From assembly GCA_029433525.1 (NCBI GenBank), contig JAQTIF010000001.1, positions 1,550,001-1,614,000 of the forward strand: a stretch of 64,000 nt of DNA. Reading direction: 5' to 3'. Below are positions 40,900-50,900 of this stretch, one piece after another. The notes below the pieces were generated by a model that was not told the origin of the DNA, ran no database searches, and saw only the letters and a program-made list of their open reading frames with translations. This DNA comes from Enterobacteriaceae bacterium ESL0689 (GTDB taxonomy: Bacteria > Pseudomonadota > Gammaproteobacteria > Enterobacterales > Enterobacteriaceae). Positions within the stretch are counted from its first letter, which is position 1, and every line of letters starts with the position of its first letter. Made by a program: the position numbers and the translations under genes.

Positions 40900-43254
40900 A
40901 TGAGAAGTGATGTTATGAGCCTGGCGCAGAAGGCGATTGATGAAGCCCTGGGTCTGTCACGCTACCGGGTGGATGTGCATGAGTGTCCGCATTTCTTGGA
41001 CGTGCTGCGCTTTCGGGCCAGCGAATCACTCAGCCAGCCGTGGCGTTACGAGGTCACCGTTACCTGTGCGGCAAGTATTGCCAGTACTGAAGTCATGTTG
41101 AAACCGGCATCCTTCACCTTCCAGACACCTTTGTTTGATGGTACGCCAGCGGTGCCGGTACGCACAGTATACGGCGTGGTGGATACATTCCGTCGGATCT
41201 CGATGTCGGGGGATGAAATCACCTATGCCCTGCGCATCGTGCCGCGTATTGCTCTGATGCAGCACACTCAGCGCAGCGAGGTGTATCTGAATCAGTCGGT
41301 GCCGGAAGTGGTGGAGCAAATTCTCCGCTCCCACGGTTTCGAGGGGGCGGACTTTGAGTTTCGCGTGTCGCAGCATTACCCGGTCCGTGAACTGATCACC
41401 CAGTGGCGCGAGACGGATCTCGAATTCATCCAGCGCCTGCTGGCGGAAGTGGGCATTTTCTGGCGCTTTGAGATGGACAGCCGTATCGAACAGGATGTGG
41501 TGATTTTCCAGGACAGCCAGATGCAGTATCAGTTTGGCGTAAAACTCCCGGTAATTCCGCCTTCGCGCACCAGTGATAACGGTCAGGAAAGCGTCTGGGA
41601 TATCAGCCCGGAAGACCATGTGGTCACCGGAAGCGTGGCTAACCGCGACTATAACTACCGTGAAGCGTTGACGCCGCAGAACAGCTCAGCGACCGTTCGT
41701 CAGGAAGGCGGTGCCACCACCGGCGAGACCTACCACTATGCGGAGCCGTTTTTGAGTGAGGGTGATGCTGACACCCCGGAAGGTGGCTCCTGGTTTGCCC
41801 GTCTCCGTCATGAGCGCGCGCTCAACGCACAACAGCTTGTTACCGGGCGTTCCAGTAGTCCGGTTCTGGCCCCCGGCGAAGTGCTGGAAGCCCAGGGCAA
41901 TGTCCCTGAATCGCTGAAAGATGGCATTGTCATCACCGGTGTTCATACCTCCGGGGCACGCGATAAAGGTTTTCAGCTGCGTTTCACGGGGATCCCCTAC
42001 AGTGAAACCGTCTGTTATCGTCCGGCATTAATCAACCGCCCGGTGATTGCCGGTTCTCTCCCTGCCCGGGTGGAAAGCGACGAGAAACACGACACCTATG
42101 CGTACCTGGACAACCAGGGGCGCTACCGGGTCAGACTTGATTTTGACCGCAACAGCACGGAACAGGGCTATGCCTACCTCTGGTTGCGGATGGCCAAACC
42201 CTATGCCGGGGATACCTACGGTTTTCACTCCCCGTTGCTTGACGGTACCGAAGTCTCGGTGGTGTTTGACAGCGGGGATCCGGACAGGCCCTACATCGCC
42301 CACGCCCAGCATGATTCCGAGCACCCGGATCATGTCACCCGCGACAATCACACGCGAAACGTCTGGCGTACGGCGGGGGACAACAAACTTCGCCTGGAAG
42401 ATAAGCGTCAGGAAGAGCACTTCAAGCTCGCCACCCCGTTTGGTAAGACCCAATTAAATGGTGGTCACGTCGTGGACAACCAGCGTGAGCAACGCGGGAC
42501 CGGTTTTGAGCTGCGTACCGATGAATACGGTGCCGTACGTGCTGGAAGAGGCATGTTCCTGACCGCGGATGCGCAGGCAAAAGGTGAAGGACAAATGCTG
42601 GAAATGGCGCCGGCAGTCAATCGCATCAGGCAGGCCAACAGCGAAATGCAGGCACTGAACAATGCGGCTGAAGCGGCGAAAGCGCTGGTCAGTGATATTC
42701 AGGCACAAAACAATCTGGTGACGCAGAGTATTGCTGAGTTGCAGGCGGCGGTCCTGCTGGCGTCTGCCCCGCAGGGGATCGCCTTTACCTCAGGTGAGCA
42801 CCTTCAGCTTACCAGCACACAGAATACGATGCTGACGGCCGGTAAGCATCTCGATATGGGAGCAATGAAAAACATCTCCCTGAGTGCTGAGAATGAACTG
42901 GGGCTGTTTGCACACAAAGCGGGTGCGCGAATGATAGCCAACCTTGGTGACGTGGAAATGCATGCCCGCCACAACACGCTGGACATGAGTGCGCAAAAAG
43001 AACTGACCATCACCAGTACTGACGATGAAATTGTTATCAGTACCCCTAAAGCCCTGACGGTGAATGGCGGCGGCTCTTACCTGAAACTCAGCGACAGTGG
43101 TATTGAGCACGGCTCGAAAGGTGACCTGACCATGAAGGTGGGGGAATACCTGGTGCCAGGGAGTGGCGGCGATATGCCCTTTTCTGCACCGGATTTCAAC
43201 AGCACTGAGATAGCCGAAGTTAAACGCGTCATCAGCAAACCACTGAGCAACTGA
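40900..43254 (+). CDS. vgrG: VgrG (TssI) spike protein
   Basis: 784 residues with the gp27-like region (YEVTVTCAAS, then LRIVPRIALMQHTQRSEVYLN), the ELITQWRETDLEFIQRLLAE segment shared by all VgrGs, the gp5 OB-fold (GSLPARVESDEKHDTYAYLD, then KPYAGDTYGFHSPLLDGTEV) and the DUF2345 beta-helix. It has only a short C-terminal tail (YLVPGSGGDMPFSAPDF), with no toxin domain. A good binding site (GGGAGG) precedes ATG 40900; ATG 40915 is an alternative. The downstream effector starts 10 bases later and is probably its cargo. Confidence 0.96.
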   Translation: MRSDVMSLAQKAIDEALGLSRYRVDVHECPHFLDVLRFRASESLSQPWRYEVTVTCAASIASTEVMLKPASFTFQTPLFDGTPAVPVRTVYGVVDTFRRISMSGDEITYALRIVPRIALMQHTQRSEVYLNQSVPEVVEQILRSHGFEGADFEFRVSQHYPVRELITQWRETDLEFIQRLLAEVGIFWRFEMDSRIEQDVVIFQDSQMQYQFGVKLPVIPPSRTSDNGQESVWDISPEDHVVTGSVANRDYNYREALTPQNSSATVRQEGGATTGETYHYAEPFLSEGDADTPEGGSWFARLRHERALNAQQLVTGRSSSPVLAPGEVLEAQGNVPESLKDGIVITGVHTSGARDKGFQLRFTGIPYSETVCYRPALINRPVIAGSLPARVESDEKHDTYAYLDNQGRYRVRLDFDRNSTEQGYAYLWLRMAKPYAGDTYGFHSPLLDGTEVSVVFDSGDPDRPYIAHAQHDSEHPDHVTRDNHTRNVWRTAGDNKLRLEDKRQEEHFKLATPFGKTQLNGGHVVDNQREQRGTGFELRTDEYGAVRAGRGMFLTADAQAKGEGQMLEMAPAVNRIRQANSEMQALNNAAEAAKALVSDIQAQNNLVTQSIAELQAAVLLASAPQGIAFTSGEHLQLTSTQNTMLTAGKHLDMGAMKNISLSAENELGLFAHKAGARMIANLGDVEMHARHNTLDMSAQKELTITSTDDEIVISTPKALTVNGGGSYLKLSDSGIEHGSKGDLTMKVGEYLVPGSGGDMPFSAPDFNSTEIAEVKRVISKPLSN

Positions 43255-43264
43255 GGGAACAGAC

Positions 43265-45646
43265 ATGTCGGTATTACCTAAAATCAGCTGGCCGGTGCCA
43301 TCTAATCGTGGCAATAACTTTGCTAACCAGGAAGATCTGATGTCGCACCTGGAAGGGGAAGCGACGGGCTGGTATATGGTGGGAAGCAACGGAATGTGGC
43401 ACGGGGGTATTCATATCACGAGTACCACAACACCCTGGTGTGCGCTGAGCGGTAAGACTGCTTCCGAGCTGCTGGATTTCCCTGTTCCGTTCAAAGGTGA
43501 ACAGAGCGTGCGCTGTATGGCCGACGGGGAAGTGGTGGCGTACCGGATTTGTCGCGATTACCTGACGGTTCCCTGGGAAACGGGCCCTCTCAGTGTTTCA
43601 GGCTCTTTTGTTCTGGTGCGGCACTACATTCAGCCGGGCGAGAAAAAAGAGAACGGCCTGCATTTTTATACGCTGTATATGCACCTGGCACCCTACTCCG
43701 CTTACGCTTCCAGTGAAAACGAAACCCACTGGATTGTGAATGATAAGCTGCCTGTATTTCGCCGTGAATGGACGCCTGATGCCAGTGCTGAGAGCAGAAA
43801 CACCTATCGTGTAGCCACAATCCCGAAAGGTTCACTGATTGAATGGAATGCAACAGAAGCAAGCGGCAGTGCTACCGGGCCTAAGGCGCGCCGTTATGGC
43901 CTGGTCACGTTCAAAGGGCTATCCGATCAAGCGAAGGCTAAAGGCACGAAGACCCGTCTGGTAGAAGGGCAACAATACTGGATCCTGACGGACAGAGATA
44001 ATCTTGTCCCGTCATCCGGTGCGGCTACGCGTCCGTCGTGGTGGTCGCATCTGTTGCCACCTTATGCAGAGCCGATGCAGTTTGACGCTGTTGTCTGCCC
44101 CACACCGTACCCAATCAGTGCCGGTGAGAGTATCGGCCACCTGGGTTATTTCCAGATCCCGAAAGAGGGTGGGTATGATGTCCGCTATCAGGTACACATC
44201 GAATGCCTGAGTGATGATGACACGTTACCCGCTTTCCTGAAAAATCCTGAGAAGGTAGGGGAGAACACGCCTGTTTACCTGAAATGCCCGTCCGGTCTGC
44301 CGTTGTTCTCGAAAGATCTGAAGATAAAAGCCATGGTCAGCAGTGGGAGAACTTCACAGGGCGAGTCGGTCCTTAAACTGGGTCAGGTGAAAACAGAAAA
44401 AGATGCGCAGGGGCTGGAATACTGGTTTTTACCCTGGGCGAACGGCTATGTGCCGAAAAGTAACACGTCGGTTGAAACCCTATCTCAGTACGATCTCGGT
44501 AAACTCGGATTCACAACCACTGTGGACGAGGCACCGAGCTTTGATCACCTTGATGGTACAACATCGCCCAAAGGGGTGGTTCGCAGTATTCTGAATCGAT
44601 TGCTGGAGGCATCAAGCGCTGACACGCGGTTAACTCATCGTACTGTCCCGTACAATTATCAACGGCTTTTGAATCGGATCGACAGTAGCGTCAGCCCATA
44701 TTCATCACAGGAATATCTGAGCGCTATCCATAACCCGTCTTATCGTGATGTTAAGAATAAGATGATCGTGAAGCACCCCAGTGAGTGGTACCACAAAAAG
44801 GATACGTCGATTTGGCAGTCGTTTTTGAACAAGCTGACGAGTGATGCACCGGAGTGGAGAGAATACTGTGAAGGCTATCTTGATAAGATGGTGTGGATGC
44901 AAGATGCCAGTAAATTAAAGCTTGGTTCTTCTTTGTGGCATATGCATCCGGTGGAGTTTTTAGGGGCAATGAAAGGTGTTCCAGAACATGAAATCACAGT
45001 CGAACTGATAGAGAAACTATTGCAACATGCAAATCCGTGGTTTACAGGAAAGAGAGGAGGGAAAGCTTTCGCTACTCATTTTAAGAATACCTATCCTGCG
45101 GTTTATGAGTTCGACAAGCAAAACTTTGTTAATCTTCTTAACGAGCAACTGGCTGAATACGGAATTACTGGTCCTTATCACAAGGCTCACTTTTTGTCAC
45201 AATGCCTCCATGAGTCTGCACATTTAGATACAACCATTGAGTTCGGCTCTGGACATAACTATGACCCTGGGCAACATAAAGATGCGATCAAGAATGGTAA
45301 TACAGTTGTTGGAGATGGACCTCGATATAAAGGGAGGGGACTAATCCAACTAACTTGGAAGAAGAATTACCAACACTTTTCTCAATATGCCGGCATCGAT
45401 TGTGTTAGCAATTCTGATTTGGTTGCATCAGTAATGGTTAATGCGATTAAAGCATCTTGTTGGTTTTGGCGGAATAATGGCGGCGTTCATAAAAAATATA
45501 ATGCTAAGGGCGATATTAACATACTAATCGATAATGAGAAGGATAATGTAGAGTTAGTTACTCTTGCCGTCAATGGCGGGCAAAATGGCTTAGATGAAAG
45601 AAAATCATATTTCGAATCAATTAAAAAGGAATGGGGCTTAAAATAA
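43265..45646 (+). CDS. Peptidoglycan hydrolase T6SS effector (M23-like N-terminus, GH19/lysozyme-like C-terminus)
   Basis: 793 residues. Residues about 60-160 resemble a lysostaphin-type M23 fold (VRCMADGEVVAYR, then SFVLVRHYIQPGE, then FYTLYMHLAPYS), but the full metal ligand set is not clear, so this part may be structural. The C-terminus from about residue 600 has a glycoside hydrolase 19/lysozyme-like pattern: FLSQCLHESAHLDTT (proposed catalytic Glu650) and DGPRYKGRGLIQLTWKKNY. It would cleave the sugar backbone of target-cell peptidoglycan. The preceding vgrG and the following overlapping exported immunity gene support the effector call. The last 600 bases are visibly more A/T-rich than the N-terminal two thirds, as if the toxin domain had been swapped. 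Confidence 0.82.
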   Translation: MSVLPKISWPVPSNRGNNFANQEDLMSHLEGEATGWYMVGSNGMWHGGIHITSTTTPWCALSGKTASELLDFPVPFKGEQSVRCMADGEVVAYRICRDYLTVPWETGPLSVSGSFVLVRHYIQPGEKKENGLHFYTLYMHLAPYSAYASSENETHWIVNDKLPVFRREWTPDASAESRNTYRVATIPKGSLIEWNATEASGSATGPKARRYGLVTFKGLSDQAKAKGTKTRLVEGQQYWILTDRDNLVPSSGAATRPSWWSHLLPPYAEPMQFDAVVCPTPYPISAGESIGHLGYFQIPKEGGYDVRYQVHIECLSDDDTLPAFLKNPEKVGENTPVYLKCPSGLPLFSKDLKIKAMVSSGRTSQGESVLKLGQVKTEKDAQGLEYWFLPWANGYVPKSNTSVETLSQYDLGKLGFTTTVDEAPSFDHLDGTTSPKGVVRSILNRLLEASSADTRLTHRTVPYNYQRLLNRIDSSVSPYSSQEYLSAIHNPSYRDVKNKMIVKHPSEWYHKKDTSIWQSFLNKLTSDAPEWREYCEGYLDKMVWMQDASKLKLGSSLWHMHPVEFLGAMKGVPEHEITVELIEKLLQHANPWFTGKRGGKAFATHFKNTYPAVYEFDKQNFVNLLNEQLAEYGITGPYHKAHFLSQCLHESAHLDTTIEFGSGHNYDPGQHKDAIKNGNTVVGDGPRYKGRGLIQLTWKKNYQHFSQYAGIDCVSNSDLVASVMVNAIKASCWFWRNNGGVHKKYNAKGDINILIDNEKDNVELVTLAVNGGQNGLDERKSYFESIKKEWGLK

Positions 45647-46362
45647 TGACATTAAGTAAAATTAGTTTGATAGCCTTGCTGAGCCTTTCAACTTTCAGTG
45701 TGTTTGCTAACTCAGCAGGAAGAGTGCCTACAACATACGATGGACTGACATTGACTGAAGCTGCGAAGGATTTTGTATCTAAAGGTTACTCGAATGTTTC
45801 CGTGAACCTTTTGAATAATACTAAATATCTATATCTGAGTAGTGAGAGCGATGTCAATAAATGCTCAGTGGTTTTTAAGGTGAATAATGACAGTATAGAA
45901 AATACTCCGTCTGCGGGCGCGGATGGGAAACTCTGTAATATAACGGGAAATGATGGGCGTGTAATTAGCTCCAGAAGGGACCAGGGTGTTTGGTTCAACG
46001 ATGTTTATCGGGTTTCCTCTGATGATGAGTGGTCATTGCTTTTTACAGATTCTTGTGCCGATTGCCAGCAAGTAAAAAGAATACACTACAAAAATGGTGT
46101 TAAAGATTATGAGGAGTTAATGACTGGAGGTGACGATTATAAAAATAGAAAACCATTAAATGGTGGCATCTCTGTTGATAAAGCATTTTTATATTCTGCT
46201 CCTGATGAATCAAAAAAAACGAAAGCGTATCTAATTAAAGGGGATGCTTTCTCACTTGTTGATATGTCTGAGGATGGCTCCTTTTATAAAATTAATTACA
46301 AACCAGCCAGCGGGAAGAGTAAGGTGTATTGGGTCAAATCAGATGATTTCGATCTTAAATGA
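45646..46362 (+). CDS. Exported immunity protein with SH3-like domain
   Basis: 238 residues from ATG 45646, whose A is the last base of the effector stop codon (TAATG), so the two are co-translated. A signal peptide is present (MTLSKISLIALLSLSTFSVFA), placing the protein in the periplasm where a peptidoglycan hydrolase would act. The C-terminal segment (DKAFLYSAPDESKKTKAYLI, then YWVKSDDFDL) has a bacterial SH3-like pattern. Low G+C matches the effector C-terminus. Function as the cognate immunity protein is inferred from position, export and composition. Confidence 0.75.
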   Translation: MTLSKISLIALLSLSTFSVFANSAGRVPTTYDGLTLTEAAKDFVSKGYSNVSVNLLNNTKYLYLSSESDVNKCSVVFKVNNDSIENTPSAGADGKLCNITGNDGRVISSRRDQGVWFNDVYRVSSDDEWSLLFTDSCADCQQVKRIHYKNGVKDYEELMTGGDDYKNRKPLNGGISVDKAFLYSAPDESKKTKAYLIKGDAFSLVDMSEDGSFYKINYKPASGKSKVYWVKSDDFDLK

Positions 46363-46438
46363 CCATGGGTTAAGACGCAGTGGGTATTATCTGCGTGAGG
46401 TTGTGAAAATTAATCGCTGAGTAAAAATTGGAACGGAA

Positions 46439-46699
46439 ATGTTAAAGATTATTCGTAAAGGGGATAAAACGACCCACGGTGGTTCGGTATTAACTGCGTC
46501 CACGACAATGAAGTACGGTGGCATTGGCGCAGCTCGTAAAGGCGATAAAGTCTCCTGCCCTGAACACGGGGAAACGACCATTGTTGAGGGCAACCCAAAC
46601 TATCTGGATGAAGATGGTCTCCCTGTGGCATTCGAAGGCCACAAATGTGGCTGTGGGTGTACGCTCATCAGTTCGTTTTCTGCGGCAAAGGTTGGCTGA
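46439..46699 (+). CDS. PAAR-domain spike tip protein
   Basis: 86 residues: MLKIIRKGDKTTHGGSVLTA, then GDKVSCPEHGETTIVEG, then VAFEGHKCGCGCTLIS. It carries the His/Cys metal site expected at the PAAR tip. It is the intact-locus counterpart of the PAAR at 7066-7323 and is followed by the same accessory gene. Confidence 0.92.
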   Translation: MLKIIRKGDKTTHGGSVLTASTTMKYGGIGAARKGDKVSCPEHGETTIVEGNPNYLDEDGLPVAFEGHKCGCGCTLISSFSAAKVG

Positions 46700-46701
46700 C
46701 A

Positions 46702-47904
46702 ATGCCGATTTATCTGGATGAAGTTCCTGATAGCGTTGACGGTATTTCACGTCCGGTGACGATACGTTGGGTGATTTTTCTGGTCGTCATCTTGCTGGCA
46801 GGTGTGGTGTTGACCCTGTGGCAATGGACCGGTGAGCGGCGCGGGATTTCATTCTGGTTTACGGCGCTGGGTCTGCCTTTTTGCCTGTGGGGCATTCTGG
46901 CTGTTTTTCGGCATATCGGGTACCGCCTTGAGCTCAATGGTGAAGCCGGTTGGAACTACGAGTGTGATGATCTTGAAGACACCGAAATCTTGCGCGGCAG
47001 GCGCTTTGCCTGGGTTCTTGATACCTGGGTGCAGACCCCGGCTGGCCGGGGGACAGGAAGTCTGAGTGCGGCAATGGCATCAGGCACGTTGCTCCTGAAA
47101 ACGGCCAAACCGCGAGCCGGTGGAGAGCCTGTCAGGCATGCCCGGATAACGGAGTTTGATGGCGATCCGGAGGCCCTGACAAAAGCCGTCGAAAAAGCGG
47201 CACTTCGCATCAGTAAAACGCTGGCCCGCCTGCCGGAGAAGCTGCCGTGCTGGCTGATGTTCGAATGTGACGCTGACGTCACGGTGGAGCATGAAGCCGG
47301 GCTGCTACAGCTGGTCACCAATAAATCCGGCAGAGCGCTGCGCCAGATACCGGGGCAGGGCATGAATGCGCTGGATTACTGGCTGGACCATCGCTGGGAC
47401 AAACCCGCTGCACTGGTTGTTCTGACACTCTCGCTTCGGCCATCACCGCAGGAAAATGATGCGGAAGCCATAGCGGCAATGGTGCTGTGTAACCGAAAGA
47501 GTCACCGGTTTCCGGATGCGGTCCGGCTGCATCGCCCGCAAAAGAGCAGCCCGGAAACACTGACTCACAACATGGCACATGCTCTACGCTGGGCTGAATT
47601 ATCCCCAGATGAGATCAAAGGTATCTGGATCACCGGCGAGGTCGTCACTGACAGGCCGGGTCTGAATCAATCCTGTGAAGACAATAAATTAACACTGAGC
47701 CTGACGGACGGCATCAAAAATATCGACGCCACGCTCGGGTACGCCGGACAGGCCTCGCCGTGGATAGCGGTGGCGCTGGCTGCGGGCAAAGTTTCGGAGC
47801 AGGGCGCGCAGCTGGTTGCTGCGCAACCGGATCCCGGATGTGACGATATCTGGCTGACATCAATGACGGCAGAAGAACGAGAAAAGGACGTTAACAGGGA
47901 ATGA
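46702..47904 (+). CDS. T6SS-linked inner-membrane protein of unknown function
   Basis: 400 residues from ATG 46702, two bases after the PAAR stop. An in-frame extension to 46645 overlaps PAAR and is unlikely. Two membrane segments lie at about 21-44 (WVIFLVVILLAGVVLTLW) and 54-74 (WFTALGLPFCLWGILAVF), with a soluble C-terminal domain. It corresponds to the gene at 7326-8510 in the decayed locus. Its stop overlaps the tssM start by 4 bases. No motif indicates its activity. Confidence 0.6.
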   Translation: MPIYLDEVPDSVDGISRPVTIRWVIFLVVILLAGVVLTLWQWTGERRGISFWFTALGLPFCLWGILAVFRHIGYRLELNGEAGWNYECDDLEDTEILRGRRFAWVLDTWVQTPAGRGTGSLSAAMASGTLLLKTAKPRAGGEPVRHARITEFDGDPEALTKAVEKAALRISKTLARLPEKLPCWLMFECDADVTVEHEAGLLQLVTNKSGRALRQIPGQGMNALDYWLDHRWDKPAALVVLTLSLRPSPQENDAEAIAAMVLCNRKSHRFPDAVRLHRPQKSSPETLTHNMAHALRWAELSPDEIKGIWITGEVVTDRPGLNQSCEDNKLTLSLTDGIKNIDATLGYAGQASPWIAVALAAGKVSEQGAQLVAAQPDPGCDDIWLTSMTAEEREKDVNRE

Positions 47905-50900
47905 GCAGCGATAAAAAAGACAAGACCAAAACCAAACCAAAATCCTTGCTTGGACTCGCTGTTCTGGCGCTGATATTTGTCTCCGTGATAATTGTTTTTA
48001 CGCTGACAATCGGCAGTGACTTTATCGCCAGGACGTTTGGACTTGGTCCGTATCCGCTTGAATGGATCGTGACGCTCTGTGCGATCGTCAGCGTCTTCCT
48101 GTTGACCCTGCTCTGGGGGCTGGAACAACTGTTCTTCATCTCCGGAAGGAAAGGGGCGAGACGAACCTGGGGGCGCAACAAAGCCTCTCCGGTCCCCCTC
48201 CCGGACATTAACGCCGCGAATACCTTTGTTGACGAAAAAGAGCGGGCGGAGAAAAGTTTCAGTGCTGAAGCTCTGATCGATCACCTGCAGCTGCGCTACC
48301 GTCGCCGCTGGAAAGTAAAAGTCCGTCTGCTGCTGGTGCAGGGTAGCGATAACGATATTGAGAAGGTGGTGCCAGGGCTGAAACGTGACCACTGGCAGGA
48401 AAGTGACGGGATTGTGCTGATCCACGGCGGCCTGTCTGATAGCGTGCCGGATGACGAGTTTCTGTCGGTACTGAAACAGGTTCACCCGCAGCGTCCAATC
48501 GATGGGGTGGTGCAGGTGATGAATGCTGCAGCACTGCCGGATACCGCAAAACAGGATACGCTGACGCGTGTACGCCAGAAAACCGATGCCCTGCTGGGCT
48601 GGCAGTTGCCGGTCTGGCTGTGGGTCGTCCGTGAAGGTGCATGGGCGCATGATGGTGAAGGCGTTCCACCAACGGGAGCTCTGTTTGGCCCGGGTGTCAC
48701 AGCAGATGAGACCCGTACCACGCTTGCGGCCCTGTCGTCCGAATTGCAGGGGGCTGGCGTGGCAGCCCTGCTTGACGATTCGCAGCACCACTGGCTGTTA
48801 AACCTTTCTGACGCACTGCGGGGTCGTCTTCGTCGCTCTCTGCTGTCATTACTCAACGTGCTGATGTCCGGCCCGGCACCGTACCGCCTGCGCGGGGTGA
48901 TGTTCAGCCCGGCATTGCCGGGTGCCACTACGGTTCCTCATGCGCGTCTGTCGCCGCCGGTCTGGCAGGCGCTGGAAGAAGACAGCCTGCAGGTGCATGC
49001 CCGTAAAATCGGTGTCCACTGGCAGAAAATCCTGCGCCTGGTCCTGCTGGGACTGATTCTGTTGTGGGGCGCGGGTACGTTGCTGTCACTTTCTGTCAAT
49101 CGTACACAAATCTGGCTGGCGCAGGATACCGCGCGCACCGCCGCCGATACCCGCCAGCCACTGCCCGAACGTCTGCGTAATCAGCTTCTCCTGCAGCAGA
49201 CCATTGCCCGTCTACAGAACCGGGAAGCTCATGGTGCGCCCTGGTACACCCGGTTTGGTCTGAATCAGGACAGCGACACGCTGAAGATGCTGTGGCCACT
49301 GTACGCCCGAAACAACCAGACGCTGATGCGCGATGCGCTGGTCAGTGAGCTTCACCGCCAGCTAAATGATTTTGTGCAGCTGCCGCCGGCAAGTGATGCG
49401 CGTACCTCCGCCACCCAGAAGACCTATAACCTGCTGAAAGGGTATCTGATGCTGGCGCGTCCGGACAAAGCGGATGCGAACTGGCTGGCCGGTAATATGG
49501 TCAAAGCCTGGCCGTCACGCTCCGGCGTATCGGACACTGTATGGCAGATACAGGCACCGAAGCTGCTCGGGTTTTATGCCCAGAACTTACCGGCGCACCC
49601 GGAGTGGAAAATCACTCCCGACCGTGAACTGGTGGGCACCGTACGCCAGATTTTGCTCAAGCAGATTGGTCAGCGTAATGCCGAGTCTGGCCTGTATCAG
49701 GAAATGCTGGGGCGCATCGCCCGCAACTGGCCGGATTTAACGCTGGCCGACATGACCGGTGATACGGATGCGTCGACGCTGTTTTTCTCTGAAGAAGTGG
49801 TGCCGGGCATGTTCACCCGTCAGGCATGGGAAGAACAGGTGCAGGAGGCCATTGATGAGGTGGTGAAAACCCGCCGTGATGAAATTGACTGGGTGCTGAC
49901 GGACAAAAAGCAGCAGGCCGGCAGTGACATCTCACCGGAAGCCCTGAAGCAGCGACTCACTGAGCGTTACTTTACTGATTTTGGTAATGCGTGGCTGAAC
50001 ATGGCCAACAGTATTCAGTGGCAGGAAGCGACCTCGCTCTCTGAAGCTATCGCCCAGCTGAACCTGCTGGCCGATGTGCGTCAGTCCCCTCTGGTGGCGC
50101 TGATGAACACCCTTGCCTGGCAGGGCCAGACCGGGGCTAAAGGCGAGCGGCTTGCCGATTCACTGGTGGACTCAGCTAAAAAACTGGTGGGCCGTAATAA
50201 GAACGCAAAACAGTTTATCGAACAGGCGCAGGGCCCCAAAGGCCCGCTGGACGGCGTGTTTGGCCCGCTCACGGGTCTGATGGCCGGCAAGGACGGTACC
50301 GGCTCAAACGGTAACCTCAGCTTCCAGTCCTGGCTTGCCCGCGTGACTCAGGTACGTCTCAAGCTTCAGCAGGTGACCAGTGCCCCTGATCCGCAGGCGA
50401 TGGCGCAGATGCTGGCCCAGACCGTCTTCCAGGGCAAAGCCATTGACCTGACCGACACCCGTGATTATGGCTCTCTGGTGGCGGCAAGCCTCGGGCAGGA
50501 GTGGAACGGCTTCGGGCAGGCGCTGTTTGTGCAGCCACTCGATCTGGCCTGGCGTCAGGTGCTGGCGCCAGCTGCAGGTAGCCTTAACGCCCGCTGGCAG
50601 AGCACCATTGTGTCACAGTGGAACACCGCCTTCTCCGGACGCTATCCGTTTAAGGCCACCGGCAGCGATGCCTCACTGCCGCTGCTGGCCCAGTTCCTGC
50701 GCAGCGATTCCGGGCGTATCGCAGCATTTATCAAAACTAACCTCGGCGGCATCCTCCATCAGGAAGGTAGTCACTGGGTGGTGGATCCTGCGGCGAGCCA
50801 GGGGATGACCGTCAATCCGGCGTTCCTTTCGGCTATCAACAAGCTGGCCGACATTTCCGATATCGTTTTCGCCCAGGGCGATGCGGGGGTGCATTTTGAA

